A stretch of DNA of 64,000 bases from NCBI RefSeq assembly GCF_018131105.1, contig NZ_JAFCJI010000001.1, forward strand, positions 620,001-684,000. Reading direction: 5' to 3'. The notes beneath the pieces are model-generated. The model ran no database searches. It worked only from the letters and a program-made list of their open reading frames with translations, and had not been told where the DNA came from. Origin of the DNA: Bradyrhizobium manausense. GTDB lineage: Bacteria; Pseudomonadota; Alphaproteobacteria; Rhizobiales; Xanthobacteraceae. The translations under genes and the position numbers were made by a program. Positions 1 to 8,414 of the stretch are shown here, piece by piece (within the stretch, counting starts at the first letter, position 1; the number at the start of each line of letters is the position of its first letter).

Positions 1-2
1 TC

Positions 3-1058
3 GCAGCAATCCCGGAACGCATCCAGGCCGAGGTGCAGCGTGCCATTCAGCGCAGCATCAAGGGCGTCGAATATTTTTCGACCTCCGGTCCGACGCTCGG
101 ATTGACCCCGAAAGACGTGCTGCATTCGCGCGGCACGATGAGCCTCTACCACTACCGGCCGATGTCGGACGAGATCTACCGCGTGCCGGTGCTGATCGTG
201 ATGGCAACCACCAATCGCGGCTACATTCTCGATCTCGTGCCCGGCCAGAGTTTCATCGAGTTCCTGCTGCGGCGTGGCTATGACGTCTACATGCTCGACT
301 GGAGTGCGCCACGGCCGGAGGAGAGAAGTCTGCGCATGGAGGACTATGTCCTCGACTTCATCCCGGATTGCGTCCGCCGCGTGCAGGCGGATTCGGGCGA
401 GCAGGACGTCTCCGTGATCGGCTATTGCTTCGGCGGCGTGCTGTCGCTGCTCTATGGCTCCATCTTCCCGGACGGGCCGATGAAGAATTTGATCTGCTTC
501 ACCACGCCGATCGACTTCCGCGAGATGAAGCTGTTTTCCAACTTCTCCGACCGCCGCTATTTCGACGTCGACCGCCTCGTCGACAGCGTCGGCAACGTGC
601 CGCCGGAGATGATCCTGTCGTCGTTCGAGATGCTGCGCCCGGCCTCGCGCACGGTCAGCCAGATCCAGCTCTGGGAAAACATCTGGAACGACGAGTTCGT
701 CAAATCGTATCGGATGTTCGACCGCTGGGCGACCGACACGCTGCCGCTGGCGGGCGAATATTTCCGCACCATCACCAAGGACCTGATGTGGGACAACAAG
801 CTCTACAACGACACCATGTCGGTCGGCGGCCGCGCCGCAAAGCTCGAGAACATCAAGGTGCCGTTCCTGCATGCGGTCGCCGAGCACGATCACATCGTGC
901 CTTATGACGCAGCAAAACATCTGATCGCGAAGATCGGCTCCACCGACAAGGAAGAGGTGATGCTGAAGGGCGGTCACGTCTCGCTGGTCGCCGGCGCCAA
1001 CGCGGTGAAGCGGCTGTGGCCGAAACTGGATTCCTGGCTGGGGACAAGATCGACATGA
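3..1058 (+). CDS. phaC: PHA synthase-like alpha/beta hydrolase, 5' end cut by the window
   Basis: The reading frame is open from the left edge, so the true start lies outside the window. Numbering from the in-frame GTG at 33, a nucleophile elbow of the form GYCFGG puts a cysteine (about C132) where ordinary lipases carry serine, as in polyhydroxyalkanoate synthases. A likely Asp is D286 (EHDHIVP) and a likely His is H315 (GGHVSL). About 350 residues are visible, close to the size of short class III-type synthases, so little is probably missing. The family polymerises 3-hydroxyacyl-CoA into PHB at the granule surface. A phasin gene lies 0.9 kb downstream, which fits a granule locus. It overlaps the next gene by ATGA. 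A PHB-depolymerase or generic hydrolase role cannot be excluded without the N-terminus. Confidence 0.72.
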   Translation, partial: AAIPERIQAEVQRAIQRSIKGVEYFSTSGPTLGLTPKDVLHSRGTMSLYHYRPMSDEIYRVPVLIVMATTNRGYILDLVPGQSFIEFLLRRGYDVYMLDWSAPRPEERSLRMEDYVLDFIPDCVRRVQADSGEQDVSVIGYCFGGVLSLLYGSIFPDGPMKNLICFTTPIDFREMKLFSNFSDRRYFDVDRLVDSVGNVPPEMILSSFEMLRPASRTVSQIQLWENIWNDEFVKSYRMFDRWATDTLPLAGEYFRTITKDLMWDNKLYNDTMSVGGRAAKLENIKVPFLHAVAEHDHIVPYDAAKHLIAKIGSTDKEEVMLKGGHVSLVAGANAVKRLWPKLDSWLGTRST

Positions 1059-1648
1059 CTGAGCAGCGTTCCTATCCGCGTTACGTCAAGACCGACGCGG
1101 GCGATATCGAGATCCGCCTGATGTCGCCTGCCGACGAAGCGGCAGTGCTCGCCTTTGGCAAGGGCCTGCCGACCCATGACCTCTTGTTCCTGCCGCGCAA
1201 CATCAGCGAGCCGAAGGTGCTGTCCGCCTGGGTCAAGGAGATCGAGCGCGGCGCAATTCAGAGCCTGCTCGCGGTCAGGGGTGGCACGGTCGTCGGCTGC
1301 GGCACCCTGGTGCGCGACCCGCATTCCTGGTCGCCCCATGTCGGCGAGATCCGCATGGTGGTGTCGCAGGACGTGCGCGGGAAGGGGGTCGGGAAGGCGC
1401 TGTCGCAGGAGACCTTCGCGCTCGCGCTCGGAGCGGGGCTGGAAAAGCTCTCGGTCCAGATGACGGTCGACCAGCAGGCGGCGATCGCGCTGTTCGAGAG
1501 CCTCGGCTTCAAGGCCGAGGCGCTGTTGCGGGACCATGTCCGGGATGTCGGCGGCAAGACTCACGACATCGTGGTGCTCGGGCACAACATCGCGCAGGTC
1601 CAGGCCCAGATGGAGGCCTATGGGCTGCCAGGCGCCGTCCAGCACTAA
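1055..1648 (+). CDS. GNAT family N-acetyltransferase
   Basis: This 197-residue protein starts at the ATG overlapping the stop of the PHA-synthase-like gene (ATGA), with a GGGGA stretch just upstream. That coupling is why the upstream GTG at 1016 is not preferred. The middle holds the GNAT acetyl-CoA site: a strand ending EIRMVV, then the loop VRGKGVGKAL (about residues 106-115), followed by the usual LFESLGF segment near residue 150. Proteins of this fold move an acetyl group from acetyl-CoA to an amine or protein N-terminus. The substrate cannot be read from sequence. Translational coupling to a PHA gene hints at a role in granule or acyl metabolism, but this is only inference. Its stop codon lies inside a 19-bp tandem repeat. 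Confidence 0.85.
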   Translation: MTEQRSYPRYVKTDAGDIEIRLMSPADEAAVLAFGKGLPTHDLLFLPRNISEPKVLSAWVKEIERGAIQSLLAVRGGTVVGCGTLVRDPHSWSPHVGEIRMVVSQDVRGKGVGKALSQETFALALGAGLEKLSVQMTVDQQAAIALFESLGFKAEALLRDHVRDVGGKTHDIVVLGHNIAQVQAQMEAYGLPGAVQH

Positions 1649-1707
1649 AAGCGCCGTCCAGCACTAAAAGTGCCATCCAGCACTGAGAGCGCCGTCCAGC
1701 ACTGGGG
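1632..1707 (+). repeat. Four tandem 19-bp repeats across the stop of the GNAT gene
   Basis: The unit GCGCCGTCCAGCACTAAAA occurs at 1632-1650 and again identically at 1651-1669. Degenerate copies follow at 1670-1688 and 1689-1707. The first unit contains the last codons and the TAA stop of the acetyltransferase, so the array looks like repeated duplication of the gene's 3' end. There are no spacers, so this is not a CRISPR. Confidence 0.9.
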
Positions 1708-1792
1708 TGCCATCGGGGACCAAAAAACTGGAAAACAACCCCATGCACAGTAGGCGAGCCTAAAGGCAGCGGGTCGCCTCCCGCAAGATTAT

Positions 1793-1840
1793 TCACGATT
1801 TCGTGATATCGCGATGCAACATGTATATTGCATCGCACAA
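1793..1840 (+). promoter_or_regulatory. Palindromes upstream of the phasin gene, likely PhaR-type operator
   Basis: Two inverted repeats lie 86-133 bases before the phasin start, in the only AT-rich stretch of the 277-base gap. One is TCACGA-TT-TCGTGA at 1793-1806. The other is GCGATGCAA-8 nt-TTGCATCGC at 1811-1836. The right arm continues as TGCATCGCACAA (1829-1840), which fits the TGC-rich consensus I recall for bradyrhizobial PhaR (TGCRNYGCASMA). PhaR represses phasin genes until PHB accumulates. Assignment to PhaR is inference. The palindromes themselves are plain in the sequence. Confidence 0.55.
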
Positions 1841-1925
1841 TTAACTGTGTCATATAAGCCGTGCCCCGGGCCATCGAGGACGGGGTGAGCCCATAGCTCA
1901 ACCCAATGAGGATGGAGAGAACCCC

Positions 1926-2378
1926 ATGACCACCGAAACCAACACCGCTTTCGAGGGCTTCAAAGACGCTTTCAAGAACATCCAGAATCTGGAAGTTCCC
2001 GAGGCTGCCCGCGAATTCGTCAAGAAGACCGCCAACACCGCCAAGGACCGTGCTGCCGAGGTGTTCGCTGGCTCCGAGCGCGTGACCGCCGCCGTCGAGA
2101 ACGCGGTGACCGAGTCCGTCACTGAAGCCGGCAAGATCAGCCGCAACATCCAGCAGGCGATCTACGACGACGCCCAGGCCTTCTTCTCGGGCATCGACAA
2201 GCTCGCGTCCGCAAAGTCGTTCAGCGAAGCCGTCGAGATCCAGTCCAGCCTGCTCCGCGCCCGCGGCGAAACGTTCGTCTCGCGCGCCAAGGCGACCAGC
2301 GACTATCTCGGCAAGCTCGCTGCCAACGGTGCGAAGTCCGCTCAGGACAACTTTGCTAAGGTCTACAAGACCGCCTGA
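1926..2378 (+). CDS. phaP: Phasin, PHB granule-associated protein
   Basis: This is a 150-residue protein rich in Ala, Lys and Glu, without cysteine or predicted membrane segments, in the Phasin_2 style: a mostly helical amphipathic body with repeated heptad-like spacing (residues about 15-140). Phasins coat PHB granules and control their size and number. The ATG at 1926 follows a purine-rich GGATGGAGAGA ribosome site. A strong intrinsic terminator follows, and a palindromic operator candidate precedes it, so this is a monocistronic, probably PHB-responsive gene. The neighbouring PHA-synthase-like gene supports the call. Other small helical stress proteins look similar, but length and composition fit phasins best. 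Confidence 0.88.
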   Translation: MTTETNTAFEGFKDAFKNIQNLEVPEAAREFVKKTANTAKDRAAEVFAGSERVTAAVENAVTESVTEAGKISRNIQQAIYDDAQAFFSGIDKLASAKSFSEAVEIQSSLLRARGETFVSRAKATSDYLGKLAANGAKSAQDNFAKVYKTA

Positions 2379-2408
2379 TCTGGCAGCCTGAGACCAAACT
2401 GAAATTTG

Positions 2409-2436
2409 AGGCCCGCTTCGGCGGGCCTTTTGTTTT
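2409..2436 (+). terminator. Intrinsic terminator of the phasin gene
   Basis: AGGCCCGC-TTCG-GCGGGCCT forms a perfect 8-bp stem with a stable TTCG loop and is followed by a T-rich tract (TTTGTTTT). It begins about 30 bases after the phasin stop. Confidence 0.9.
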
Positions 2437-2451
2437 CAGCGCCGCTGCGGC

Positions 2452-2531
2452 CGTCATTGCGAGCGTAGCGAAGCAATCCAGAGTCTTTCTACGGAGGCAG
2501 ACTGGACTGCTTCGCTTCGCTCGCAATGACG
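2452..2531 (+). repeat. Dispersed palindromic repeat, family I, copy 1
   Basis: This 80-bp imperfect palindrome begins CGTCATTGCGAGCG and ends CGCTCGCAATGACG, with an inner TCTACGGAG core. Five more copies occur in the window (8415, 29436, 38246, 41665, 62699). It sits between the phasin terminator and the DUF445 gene. Confidence 0.9.
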
Positions 2532-2548
2532 AGTACTGTGATGCAGTC

Positions 2549-3835
2549 ATGGACTCATCTGCCAGTTTCTCCTTTGAGACACCTGCCGACGCCGAACGCG
2601 CGGCAGAGCTGCGCCGCGTGAAGGCGCTGGCGACGCTGGTGCTGGTCTCGACGCTGGCGCTGTTTGTCGTCGCGAAATGGCTTGTGCCCGTGCATCCCGT
2701 GTTCGGTTTCATCGCCGCCTTCGCGGAGGCCGCGACCATCGGCGGGCTCGCCGATTGGTATGCCGTGGTTGCGCTGTTCAAGCGGCCGCTCGGCCTGCCG
2801 ATCCCGCACACGGCCATTATCCAGAGCAATCAGGCTCGCATCGCCGACAAGCTCGGCGAATTCATACAGGTCCATTTCCTCGAGGCTGGCCCTGTCGAGG
2901 CCAAGCTCAGGGAGATCGACTTTGGGTCCTTCGTCGCTGACTGGTTGCGCGACCGCAAGCGCAGCGATGACCTTGCACGCTTTGCGTTGCGCCTGCTGCC
3001 GGAGGCCGTCTCTGCGACGGAAAGCTCAGGCCTGATGACTTTCATCATCCGCCGCATGTCCTCGCAGATCCAGGCGATCGACCTCGCGCCGCTCGCGGCC
3101 GGCACGCTGCGTGGCTTCGTTGCGGAGGGGCGGCACCAGATCCTGTTCGACGATCTGCTGCGCGTGATGCACGAGACGCTGAATCAGAAAGAGACGATGG
3201 CAATGATCCGCGAAAAGGTTCGCGAGGAGTTGCCGACCCTGCTCAGGCTCTATCGCGCCGACAAGTTTCTGGTGAACAAGATCGTCTCGTCTGCCACCGC
3301 CTTCTTCAATGAGGTGCGCAGCGACCCCCGGCATCCCTTCCGCGGCGAGTTCGATCGCATGGTGCTGAGCTTCGTCGATCGGCTCGGCACCGACCAGGCC
3401 TATATCGACCGCATCGACGGCTTGAAGCGCGATCTCCTGGCGCGGCCCGAGCTTGGCGATCTCGCCCGCACCGTCTGGGCTAACGCGCGCTCGTTCATCG
3501 AACGCAGCGCGAGCGGCGAGACGCAGGTGCTGCAGCATCATCTCGCCGGCATGTTCGTTTCGGCGGGCGATGCGCTTGCCGGCGATGCCGAGCTGCGCGG
3601 CGAGATCAACAAGGGCCTCGTGACGGTGCTGCGCAGCTTCGTGGCCGACCAGAAGAGCGGCGTTTCGACCTTCATCTCCGACCAGGTCAAGGCCTGGGAC
3701 ATGGCGCAGCTGATTTCGCTGATCGAAATCAACATCGGCCGTGACCTGCAATACATCCGCTTTAACGGCTCGCTGATCGGTGGGCTCGCTGGTCTCACGC
3801 TCTACTCCGTCGAATTCCTGCTCCGATTGCTGTGA
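2549..3835 (+). CDS. DUF445 family membrane protein (YjiN-like)
   Basis: This is a 428-residue protein. The N-terminus carries hydrophobic segments at about 30-50 and 55-75, including the ADWYAVVALFKRPLGLPIPHT signature typical of DUF445. The long middle is helical and charged, and a last hydrophobic segment (LIGGLAGLTLYSVEFLL) closes the C-terminus. The family is widespread and its function is not established. It is thought to be inner-membrane anchored with a large soluble domain. The ATG at 2549 was taken because the family motif begins soon after. Its ribosome site is weak. It stands alone, between a palindromic repeat and a hydrolase gene. Confidence 0.85.
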   Translation: MDSSASFSFETPADAERAAELRRVKALATLVLVSTLALFVVAKWLVPVHPVFGFIAAFAEAATIGGLADWYAVVALFKRPLGLPIPHTAIIQSNQARIADKLGEFIQVHFLEAGPVEAKLREIDFGSFVADWLRDRKRSDDLARFALRLLPEAVSATESSGLMTFIIRRMSSQIQAIDLAPLAAGTLRGFVAEGRHQILFDDLLRVMHETLNQKETMAMIREKVREELPTLLRLYRADKFLVNKIVSSATAFFNEVRSDPRHPFRGEFDRMVLSFVDRLGTDQAYIDRIDGLKRDLLARPELGDLARTVWANARSFIERSASGETQVLQHHLAGMFVSAGDALAGDAELRGEINKGLVTVLRSFVADQKSGVSTFISDQVKAWDMAQLISLIEINIGRDLQYIRFNGSLIGGLAGLTLYSVEFLLRLL

Positions 3836-3863
3836 CTTTTGCGTCACGCCCGTTAGCATTAGC

Positions 3864-3886
3864 GCGGGGCCCTATTGTCGCCCCGC
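3864..3886 (+). other. Hairpin after the DUF445 gene
   Basis: GCGGGG and CCCCGC pair across 11 bases, about 30 bases past the DUF445 stop. There is no T-run, so it is at most a weak or Rho-assisted terminator. The rest of the 188-base gap shows nothing clear. Confidence 0.3.
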
Positions 3887-4023
3887 ATGTCTCCCGCTTG
3901 AATGGGCGGAACCGGCCGCCTAGCTGATTCATGTTGCGCTGCGGAACGTTCAAGAAGCCGGCGTATTGGAATTCATGCCCATTGCCGGCATCGCGTCCGG
4001 CGTCTTCTCCAGGGGATATCTTG

Positions 4024-4794
4024 ATGACCGCTACTGCCCAGACGCTGCGTCCGCCGTCCCGTACTCTGATGTTTCTGGAGGGGCGCGCGATCCACGAGTT
4101 CGGTGCGTTCCTCGGCGCGTTGCCGCTGTTGAGCCTCGCGCCGCGCGGCGACGGGCATCCAGTGCTGGTGCTGCCGGGTCTCGTGGCCTCCGATGTCTCG
4201 ACGCGCGCGTTGCGCACCTTTCTGACCAGCAAGGGCTATGCCGTCAGCGGTTGGCGCCAGGGCCGCAATTACGGCCTCCGCGAGGGCGTGCAGCATGCGA
4301 TGGTCGATCTGGTCAAGGAGCTCAGCGACAAGCACGGCCGCAAGATCAGCCTGGTCGGCTGGAGCCTTGGCGGCCTCTATGCGCGCCAGCTCGCCAAGAT
4401 GATGCCCGACCACGTGCGGCAGGTGATCACGCTCGGCAGTCCCTTCGCCGGCGATCCCCGGTCGACCAATGCCTGGCGCGTCTACGAATGGGCCAGCGGG
4501 CGGAAGTCCGACGAGGTCGATCCGGAGTTCGGCGGCGATCTCTCCGTTGCGCCGCCGGTGCCGACCACCGCAATCTTCAGCCGCACCGATGGTGTGTGCG
4601 CCTGGCAGGGCTGCATGGAGAAGGCGGGCGCGCAGACCGAGAGCATCGAGGTCGAGAGCAGCCATTGCGGCATGGGCCATCATCCCGCCGTGGTCTATGC
4701 CGTTGCCGACCGCCTCGCGCAGAAGGAAGGCCAGTGGCGTCCCTTCGACCGCAGCGGCTGGCGCAGCCTTGCGTTCCCAGATCCGCATCGGTGA
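4024..4794 (+). CDS. Alpha/beta fold hydrolase (lipase-like)
   Basis: This is a 256-residue protein. The fold is seen from the HPVLVLPGL strand-loop near residue 43 and the nucleophile elbow VGWSLGG (about residue 112), a classic GxSxG. A C-terminal SSHCGMGHHP segment may hold the catalytic histidine. The ATG at 4024 has an AGGGGAT ribosome site 8-14 bases upstream. The frame stays open further upstream, but those codons have no site and no similarity to the fold. Such proteins hydrolyse esters or amides and the substrate here is unknown. No signal peptide is evident. It precedes paaX by 93 bases but is not an obvious part of the phenylacetate pathway. Confidence 0.8.
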   Translation: MTATAQTLRPPSRTLMFLEGRAIHEFGAFLGALPLLSLAPRGDGHPVLVLPGLVASDVSTRALRTFLTSKGYAVSGWRQGRNYGLREGVQHAMVDLVKELSDKHGRKISLVGWSLGGLYARQLAKMMPDHVRQVITLGSPFAGDPRSTNAWRVYEWASGRKSDEVDPEFGGDLSVAPPVPTTAIFSRTDGVCAWQGCMEKAGAQTESIEVESSHCGMGHHPAVVYAVADRLAQKEGQWRPFDRSGWRSLAFPDPHR

Positions 4795-4887
4795 TCTCGT
4801 AGCGGTACCGGAAGCGAGAGCGGCCGTCGCCGCGACCGTCGCGTCTGTCCATTGTCGCGCCCGCACCAAACGCGCTATGCCTCGCGC

Positions 4888-5754
4888 ATGGCGCATCCGC
4901 TCTCTCGCATCATCGACCAGCTCAAGCGTGAGCCGTCACGCACGGGCTCCATCGTCGTCACCATGTTCGGCGATGCCATCGTGCCGCGCGGCGGTTCGGT
5001 GTGGCTCGGCACGCTGCTGGCGTTCTTCGAAGGCCTCGATATCGACGGCAGCGTGGTGCGCACGGCGATGTCACGGCTCGCTGCCGATGGCTGGCTGACG
5101 CGCGAGAAGGTCGGCCGCAACAGCTTTTATCGGCTCGCCGACAAGGGCCGCGAGACGTTCGAGGCCGCGACGCGCCACATCTACGATCCGCCGCCGTCGG
5201 ACTGGACCGGTCGCTTCGAGCTGCTTCTGATCGGCAATGGCTGGGATCGTGATGCCTCACGCGAGGCGCTGCGCAATGCCGGCTTCGGCAGCCCGCTGCC
5301 GGGCGTGTGGGTCGCGCCGTCAGGCGTGCCGGTGCCGGAGGAGGCTGCGGCCGCCATCCGCCTCGAGGTCTCGGCCGAGGATGATAGCGGCCGCCGCCTG
5401 CTCAGTGCGAGCTGGCCGCTGGAGCGCACCGCCGACGCCTATCTGAAGTTCATGAAGACGTTCGAGCCGCTCCGCGCCGCACTCGCGCGCGGCACGGATC
5501 TGTCCGAGGCCGACGCCTTCACCGCGCGCATCCTGCTGATCCACTACTACCGCCGTGTCGTGCTGCGCGATCCGCTGCTGCCCGAAAGCCTGTTGCCGGC
5601 GGATTGGCCGGGCAGGGCGGCACGCGAGCTTTGCGGCGACATCTATCGCGCGCTGCTTGCCCCGTCAGAACAATGGCTTGATGGTCATGGAACCAATGAG
5701 AAGGGCCCATTGCCGCCGGCCCGAAAACTCCTGGAGAGGAGGTTTGGCATCTGA
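4888..5754 (+). CDS. paaX: PaaX family phenylacetyl-CoA-responsive repressor
   Basis: This is a 288-residue protein. The N-terminal winged helix (about residues 5-75) includes the recognition region VRTAMSRLAADGWLTREK, and is followed by the PaaX middle domain and the PaaX C-terminal domain. PaaX binds the paa promoter and is released by phenylacetyl-CoA. The ATG at 4888 was chosen over an in-frame TTG 36 bases earlier because MAHPLSRIIDQL is where family homology begins. It is co-oriented with, and 76 bases ahead of, paaA, with an AT-rich promoter between them, so it probably controls paaABCDEIK directly. Confidence 0.92.
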   Translation: MAHPLSRIIDQLKREPSRTGSIVVTMFGDAIVPRGGSVWLGTLLAFFEGLDIDGSVVRTAMSRLAADGWLTREKVGRNSFYRLADKGRETFEAATRHIYDPPPSDWTGRFELLLIGNGWDRDASREALRNAGFGSPLPGVWVAPSGVPVPEEAAAAIRLEVSAEDDSGRRLLSASWPLERTADAYLKFMKTFEPLRAALARGTDLSEADAFTARILLIHYYRRVVLRDPLLPESLLPADWPGRAARELCGDIYRALLAPSEQWLDGHGTNEKGPLPPARKLLERRFGI

Positions 5755-5775
5755 TTTATATGTTACAGAAATATC

Positions 5776-5803
5776 TTGCATGAAGTAATTTTTGTTATAT
5801 ATT
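5776..5803 (+). promoter_or_regulatory. Putative promoter of the paaABCDE operon
   Basis: The 76-base gap between paaX and paaA is strikingly AT-rich for this genome. TTGCAT (5776-5781) and TATATT (5798-5803), 16 bases apart, resemble -35 and -10 elements. Two related blocks (TGTTACAGAAATAT and TTTGTTATATATT) flank the -35 and may be the PaaX site. Neither has been tested. Confidence 0.45.
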
Positions 5804-5830
5804 GCCTCCCAACAAACGGGAGGAATGCGC

Positions 5831-6823
5831 ATGTATACCCAGGCGCTGAATACGTCCGAGGCCGACGATCGCGGCCTCGAGGACGCGGCCAAGGCCGCGC
5901 AGTTCCAGGCCCGCATCGATGCCGAAGAGCGCATCGAGCCGAATGACTGGATGCCGGCGGCCTATCGCAAGACGCTCACCCGTCAGATCTCCCAGCACGC
6001 CCATTCCGAAATCGTCGGCATGCTGCCCGAGGGCAACTGGATTACGCGCGCGCCGACCTTGCGCCGCAAGGCCGCGCTGCTCGCCAAGGTGCAGGACGAG
6101 TGCGGCCACGGGCTCTATCTCTATGCCGCGGCGGAGACGCTCGGCACCTCGCGCGAAGAGCTGGTCGACGCCATGCTCGCGGGCAAAGCCAAATATTCCT
6201 CGATCTTCAACTATCCGACGCTGACCTGGGCCGACATCGGCACCATCGGCTGGCTGGTCGACGGTGCCGCGATCATGAACCAGATCCCGCTGTGCCGCTG
6301 CTCCTATGGCCCCTATGCGCGCGCGATGATCCGCGTCTGCAAGGAGGAATCGTTTCACCAGCGCCAGGGTTACGAGATCATGCTGACGCTCTGTCGCGGC
6401 TCGGACGAGCAGAAGGCGATGGCGCAGGACGCGCTGAGCCGCTGGTGGTGGCCGGTGCTGATGATGTTCGGCCCGCCGGATGCGACGAGCCAGCACAGCG
6501 ACACCTCCACGAAGTGGAAGATCAAGCGCTTCTCAAATGACGAGCTGCGCCAGAAGTTCGTCGATGCCACCGTGCCGCAGGCGCAATATCTCGGCCTCAC
6601 CATTCCCGATCCCGGCATGACCCAGGATGCGGATGGGCACTGGCGCTACAGCGAGATCGACTGGACCGAGTTCAAGCAGGTGCTCGCCGGCAATGGCCCG
6701 TGCAACCGCGACCGCATAGCCGCGCGCCGCAAGTCGCATGACGAGGGCGCCTGGGTGCGCGAGGCGGCTGCGGCCTATGCGGCGAAGCGCGCGCGGCGCC
6801 AGACCGCCCAAGCCGCGGAATAG
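5831..6823 (+). CDS. paaA: Phenylacetyl-CoA 1,2-epoxidase catalytic subunit PaaA
   Basis: This is a 330-residue ferritin-like di-iron subunit of the PaaABCE multicomponent monooxygenase, which makes the ring-1,2-epoxide of phenylacetyl-CoA in the cytoplasm. Metal-ligand motifs are visible: DECGH (E90, H93) and KEESFH (E172/E173, H176). Long helices surround them and a Trp-rich segment ([10 protein letters not shown]) follows. The ATG at 5831 was chosen because GGGAGGA lies 6 bases upstream. The ATG at 5825 is too close to that site. It is the first gene of the operon, with paaB 9 bases on. Confidence 0.96.
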   Translation: MYTQALNTSEADDRGLEDAAKAAQFQARIDAEERIEPNDWMPAAYRKTLTRQISQHAHSEIVGMLPEGNWITRAPTLRRKAALLAKVQDECGHGLYLYAAAETLGTSREELVDAMLAGKAKYSSIFNYPTLTWADIGTIGWLVDGAAIMNQIPLCRCSYGPYARAMIRVCKEESFHQRQGYEIMLTLCRGSDEQKAMAQDALSRWWWPVLMMFGPPDATSQHSDTSTKWKIKRFSNDELRQKFVDATVPQAQYLGLTIPDPGMTQDADGHWRYSEIDWTEFKQVLAGNGPCNRDRIAARRKSHDEGAWVREAAAAYAAKRARRQTAQAAE

Positions 6824-6832
6824 GAGATCAAT

Positions 6833-7120
6833 ATGGCCACGCCGAACACGCCGTTGTGGGAAGTCTTCATCCGCAGCCGCAACGGGCTCGCACACAAGCA
6901 TGTCGGCTCGCTGCATGCGAGCGATGCCACCATGGCCTTGCAGGCCGCGCGCGACATCTACACCCGCCGCGGCGAAGGCCTGTCGATCTGGGTCGTGCCG
7001 TCGACCGCGATCACTGCGAGCGATCCCGCTGAGAAGGGCATGATGTTCGAGCCGGCGGAATCGAAGGTCTACCGGCACCCGACGTTCTACGAGGTGCCGG
7101 ACGAAGTGGGGCACATGTGA
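6833..7120 (+). CDS. paaB: Phenylacetyl-CoA epoxidase subunit PaaB
   Basis: This is a 95-residue protein that starts WEVFIRSRNGLAHKHVGSLHA, the signature opening of PaaB. The family length is about 95. PaaB bridges PaaAC heterodimers in the epoxidase complex and has no catalytic metal. The start ATG follows TAGGAGATC. Its TGA stop overlaps the ATG of paaC (TGATG), so translation is coupled. Confidence 0.95.
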   Translation: MATPNTPLWEVFIRSRNGLAHKHVGSLHASDATMALQAARDIYTRRGEGLSIWVVPSTAITASDPAEKGMMFEPAESKVYRHPTFYEVPDEVGHM

Positions 7121-7896
7121 TGGCCGCCGCCAACATTCAGGTCTCCGAAACGCCGCTGGTGCTGTACGCACTGCGCCGTGCCGACGATGCGCTGATTCTC
7201 GGTCACCGGCTGTCGGAATGGTGCGGCCATGCGCCGATGATGGAAGAGGACATGGCGCTGTCCAACATCGCGCTCGATCTCATCGGTCAGGCCCGCGAAC
7301 TCTACACCTATGCCGCCAAGGCCGAAGGCGGGGACAACGACGAGGACAAGCTCGCGTATTTGCGTGACGTCAGGCAGTACCGCAATCTGCTTCTGGTCGA
7401 ACAGCCGAACGGTGACTTTGCCCAGACCCTGGTGCGGCAGTTCTTCTATTCCGCCTTCGCCGACCTCTATTGGCGCGCAATGATGGCCTCACGCGATACG
7501 ACGCTTGCGGCGATCGCGGCGAAATCGGAGAAGGAGAGCGCCTATCATCTGCGCCACACTTCGGAATGGATCATCCGCCTCGGCGACGGCACGGAGGAGA
7601 GCCACGCGCGCGCGCAAGGCGCGATCGATCACCTCTGGGCCTTCACCGGCGAGATGTTTGCCGTGGATGACGGCGAGCGCGCCCTGATCCATGCCGGTAT
7701 CGCCATTGATCCTGGTACCTTGCGCGGCCGCTGGGCGACGACGCTTTCCGATGTCGCGCGTGAAGCAACTTTGACGCTGCCGCAAAACGACTGGATGCAG
7801 CAAGGTGGCCGCGCTGGCCGTCACAGCGAGCATCTCGGCCATCTTCTGTCGGAGCTGCAATCGATGCAGAGAACATTCCCGGGGCAGACATGGTGA
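7120..7896 (+). CDS. paaC: Phenylacetyl-CoA epoxidase structural subunit PaaC
   Basis: This is a 258-residue ferritin-like helical protein that pairs with PaaA and helps bind substrate and stabilise the complex. The LGHRLSEWCGHAPMMEEDMAL region (about residues 28-48) and the YHLRHTSEWIIRLGDGT segment are characteristic. The ATG at 7120 overlaps the paaB stop and is preferred to the GTG one codon earlier. The 3' end overlaps paaD by 7 bases, keeping the coupled order paaB-paaC-paaD. Confidence 0.95.
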   Translation: MAAANIQVSETPLVLYALRRADDALILGHRLSEWCGHAPMMEEDMALSNIALDLIGQARELYTYAAKAEGGDNDEDKLAYLRDVRQYRNLLLVEQPNGDFAQTLVRQFFYSAFADLYWRAMMASRDTTLAAIAAKSEKESAYHLRHTSEWIIRLGDGTEESHARAQGAIDHLWAFTGEMFAVDDGERALIHAGIAIDPGTLRGRWATTLSDVAREATLTLPQNDWMQQGGRAGRHSEHLGHLLSELQSMQRTFPGQTW

Positions 7897-8393
7897 CGGT
7901 TCTCGAGCGTGACAGTGAGCTGCGCCAGCGCGCCTGGGACGCCGCTGCGAGCGTCGTCGACCCCGAAATTCCGGTGCTGACGATCGCCGATCTCGGCGTG
8001 CTGCGTGATGTCGTTCTCGACGGAGACCATGTCGAGGTCGCGATCACACCGACCTATTCGGGCTGCCCGGCGATGAACATGATCGCGCTCGAAATCGAGA
8101 TCGCGCTGGAGCGCGCCGGGTTTCATCGCCCGAAGGTGCGCACGGTGCTGTCGCCGGCCTGGACCACGGACTGGATGAGCGAGCAGGGCCGCCAGAAGCT
8201 GCGCGCCTACGGCATCGCGCCGCCGCAAGCCTCGCAATCGCGCCGTGTGTTGTTCGGCGAGCAGGTTGTCGCGTGCCCGCAATGTGGTTCAGGGAATACC
8301 GAGGTCTTGTCCGAATTCGGCTCGACCTCCTGCAAGGCACTGTGGCGCTGCAAGGCCTGCCGCGAACCCTTCGATTACTTCAAGTGTCATTGA
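7890..8393 (+). CDS. paaD: PaaD, Fe-S/maturation protein of the epoxidase
   Basis: This is a 167-residue protein. The N-terminal half is a MIP18/DUF59-type domain (VVDPEIPVLTIADLGV near residue 22, and TYSGCPAM with the conserved cysteine near 57). The C-terminal tail has the PaaD zinc-ribbon-like cysteines CPQCGSG, SCKALWRCKAC and the ending FKCH. PaaD is needed for epoxidase activity and is thought to help assemble the iron-sulfur centre of PaaE. It overlaps paaC by 7 bases. Confidence 0.94.
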   Translation: MVTVLERDSELRQRAWDAAASVVDPEIPVLTIADLGVLRDVVLDGDHVEVAITPTYSGCPAMNMIALEIEIALERAGFHRPKVRTVLSPAWTTDWMSEQGRQKLRAYGIAPPQASQSRRVLFGEQVVACPQCGSGNTEVLSEFGSTSCKALWRCKACREPFDYFKCH

Positions 8394-8414
8394 GGCGCAC
8401 GATGCCAACCACAT

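Noticed and set aside
1632..1707. Small CRISPR-like array
   Set aside because: The units are contiguous, without spacers, and derive from the end of the GNAT gene. No cas gene is present.
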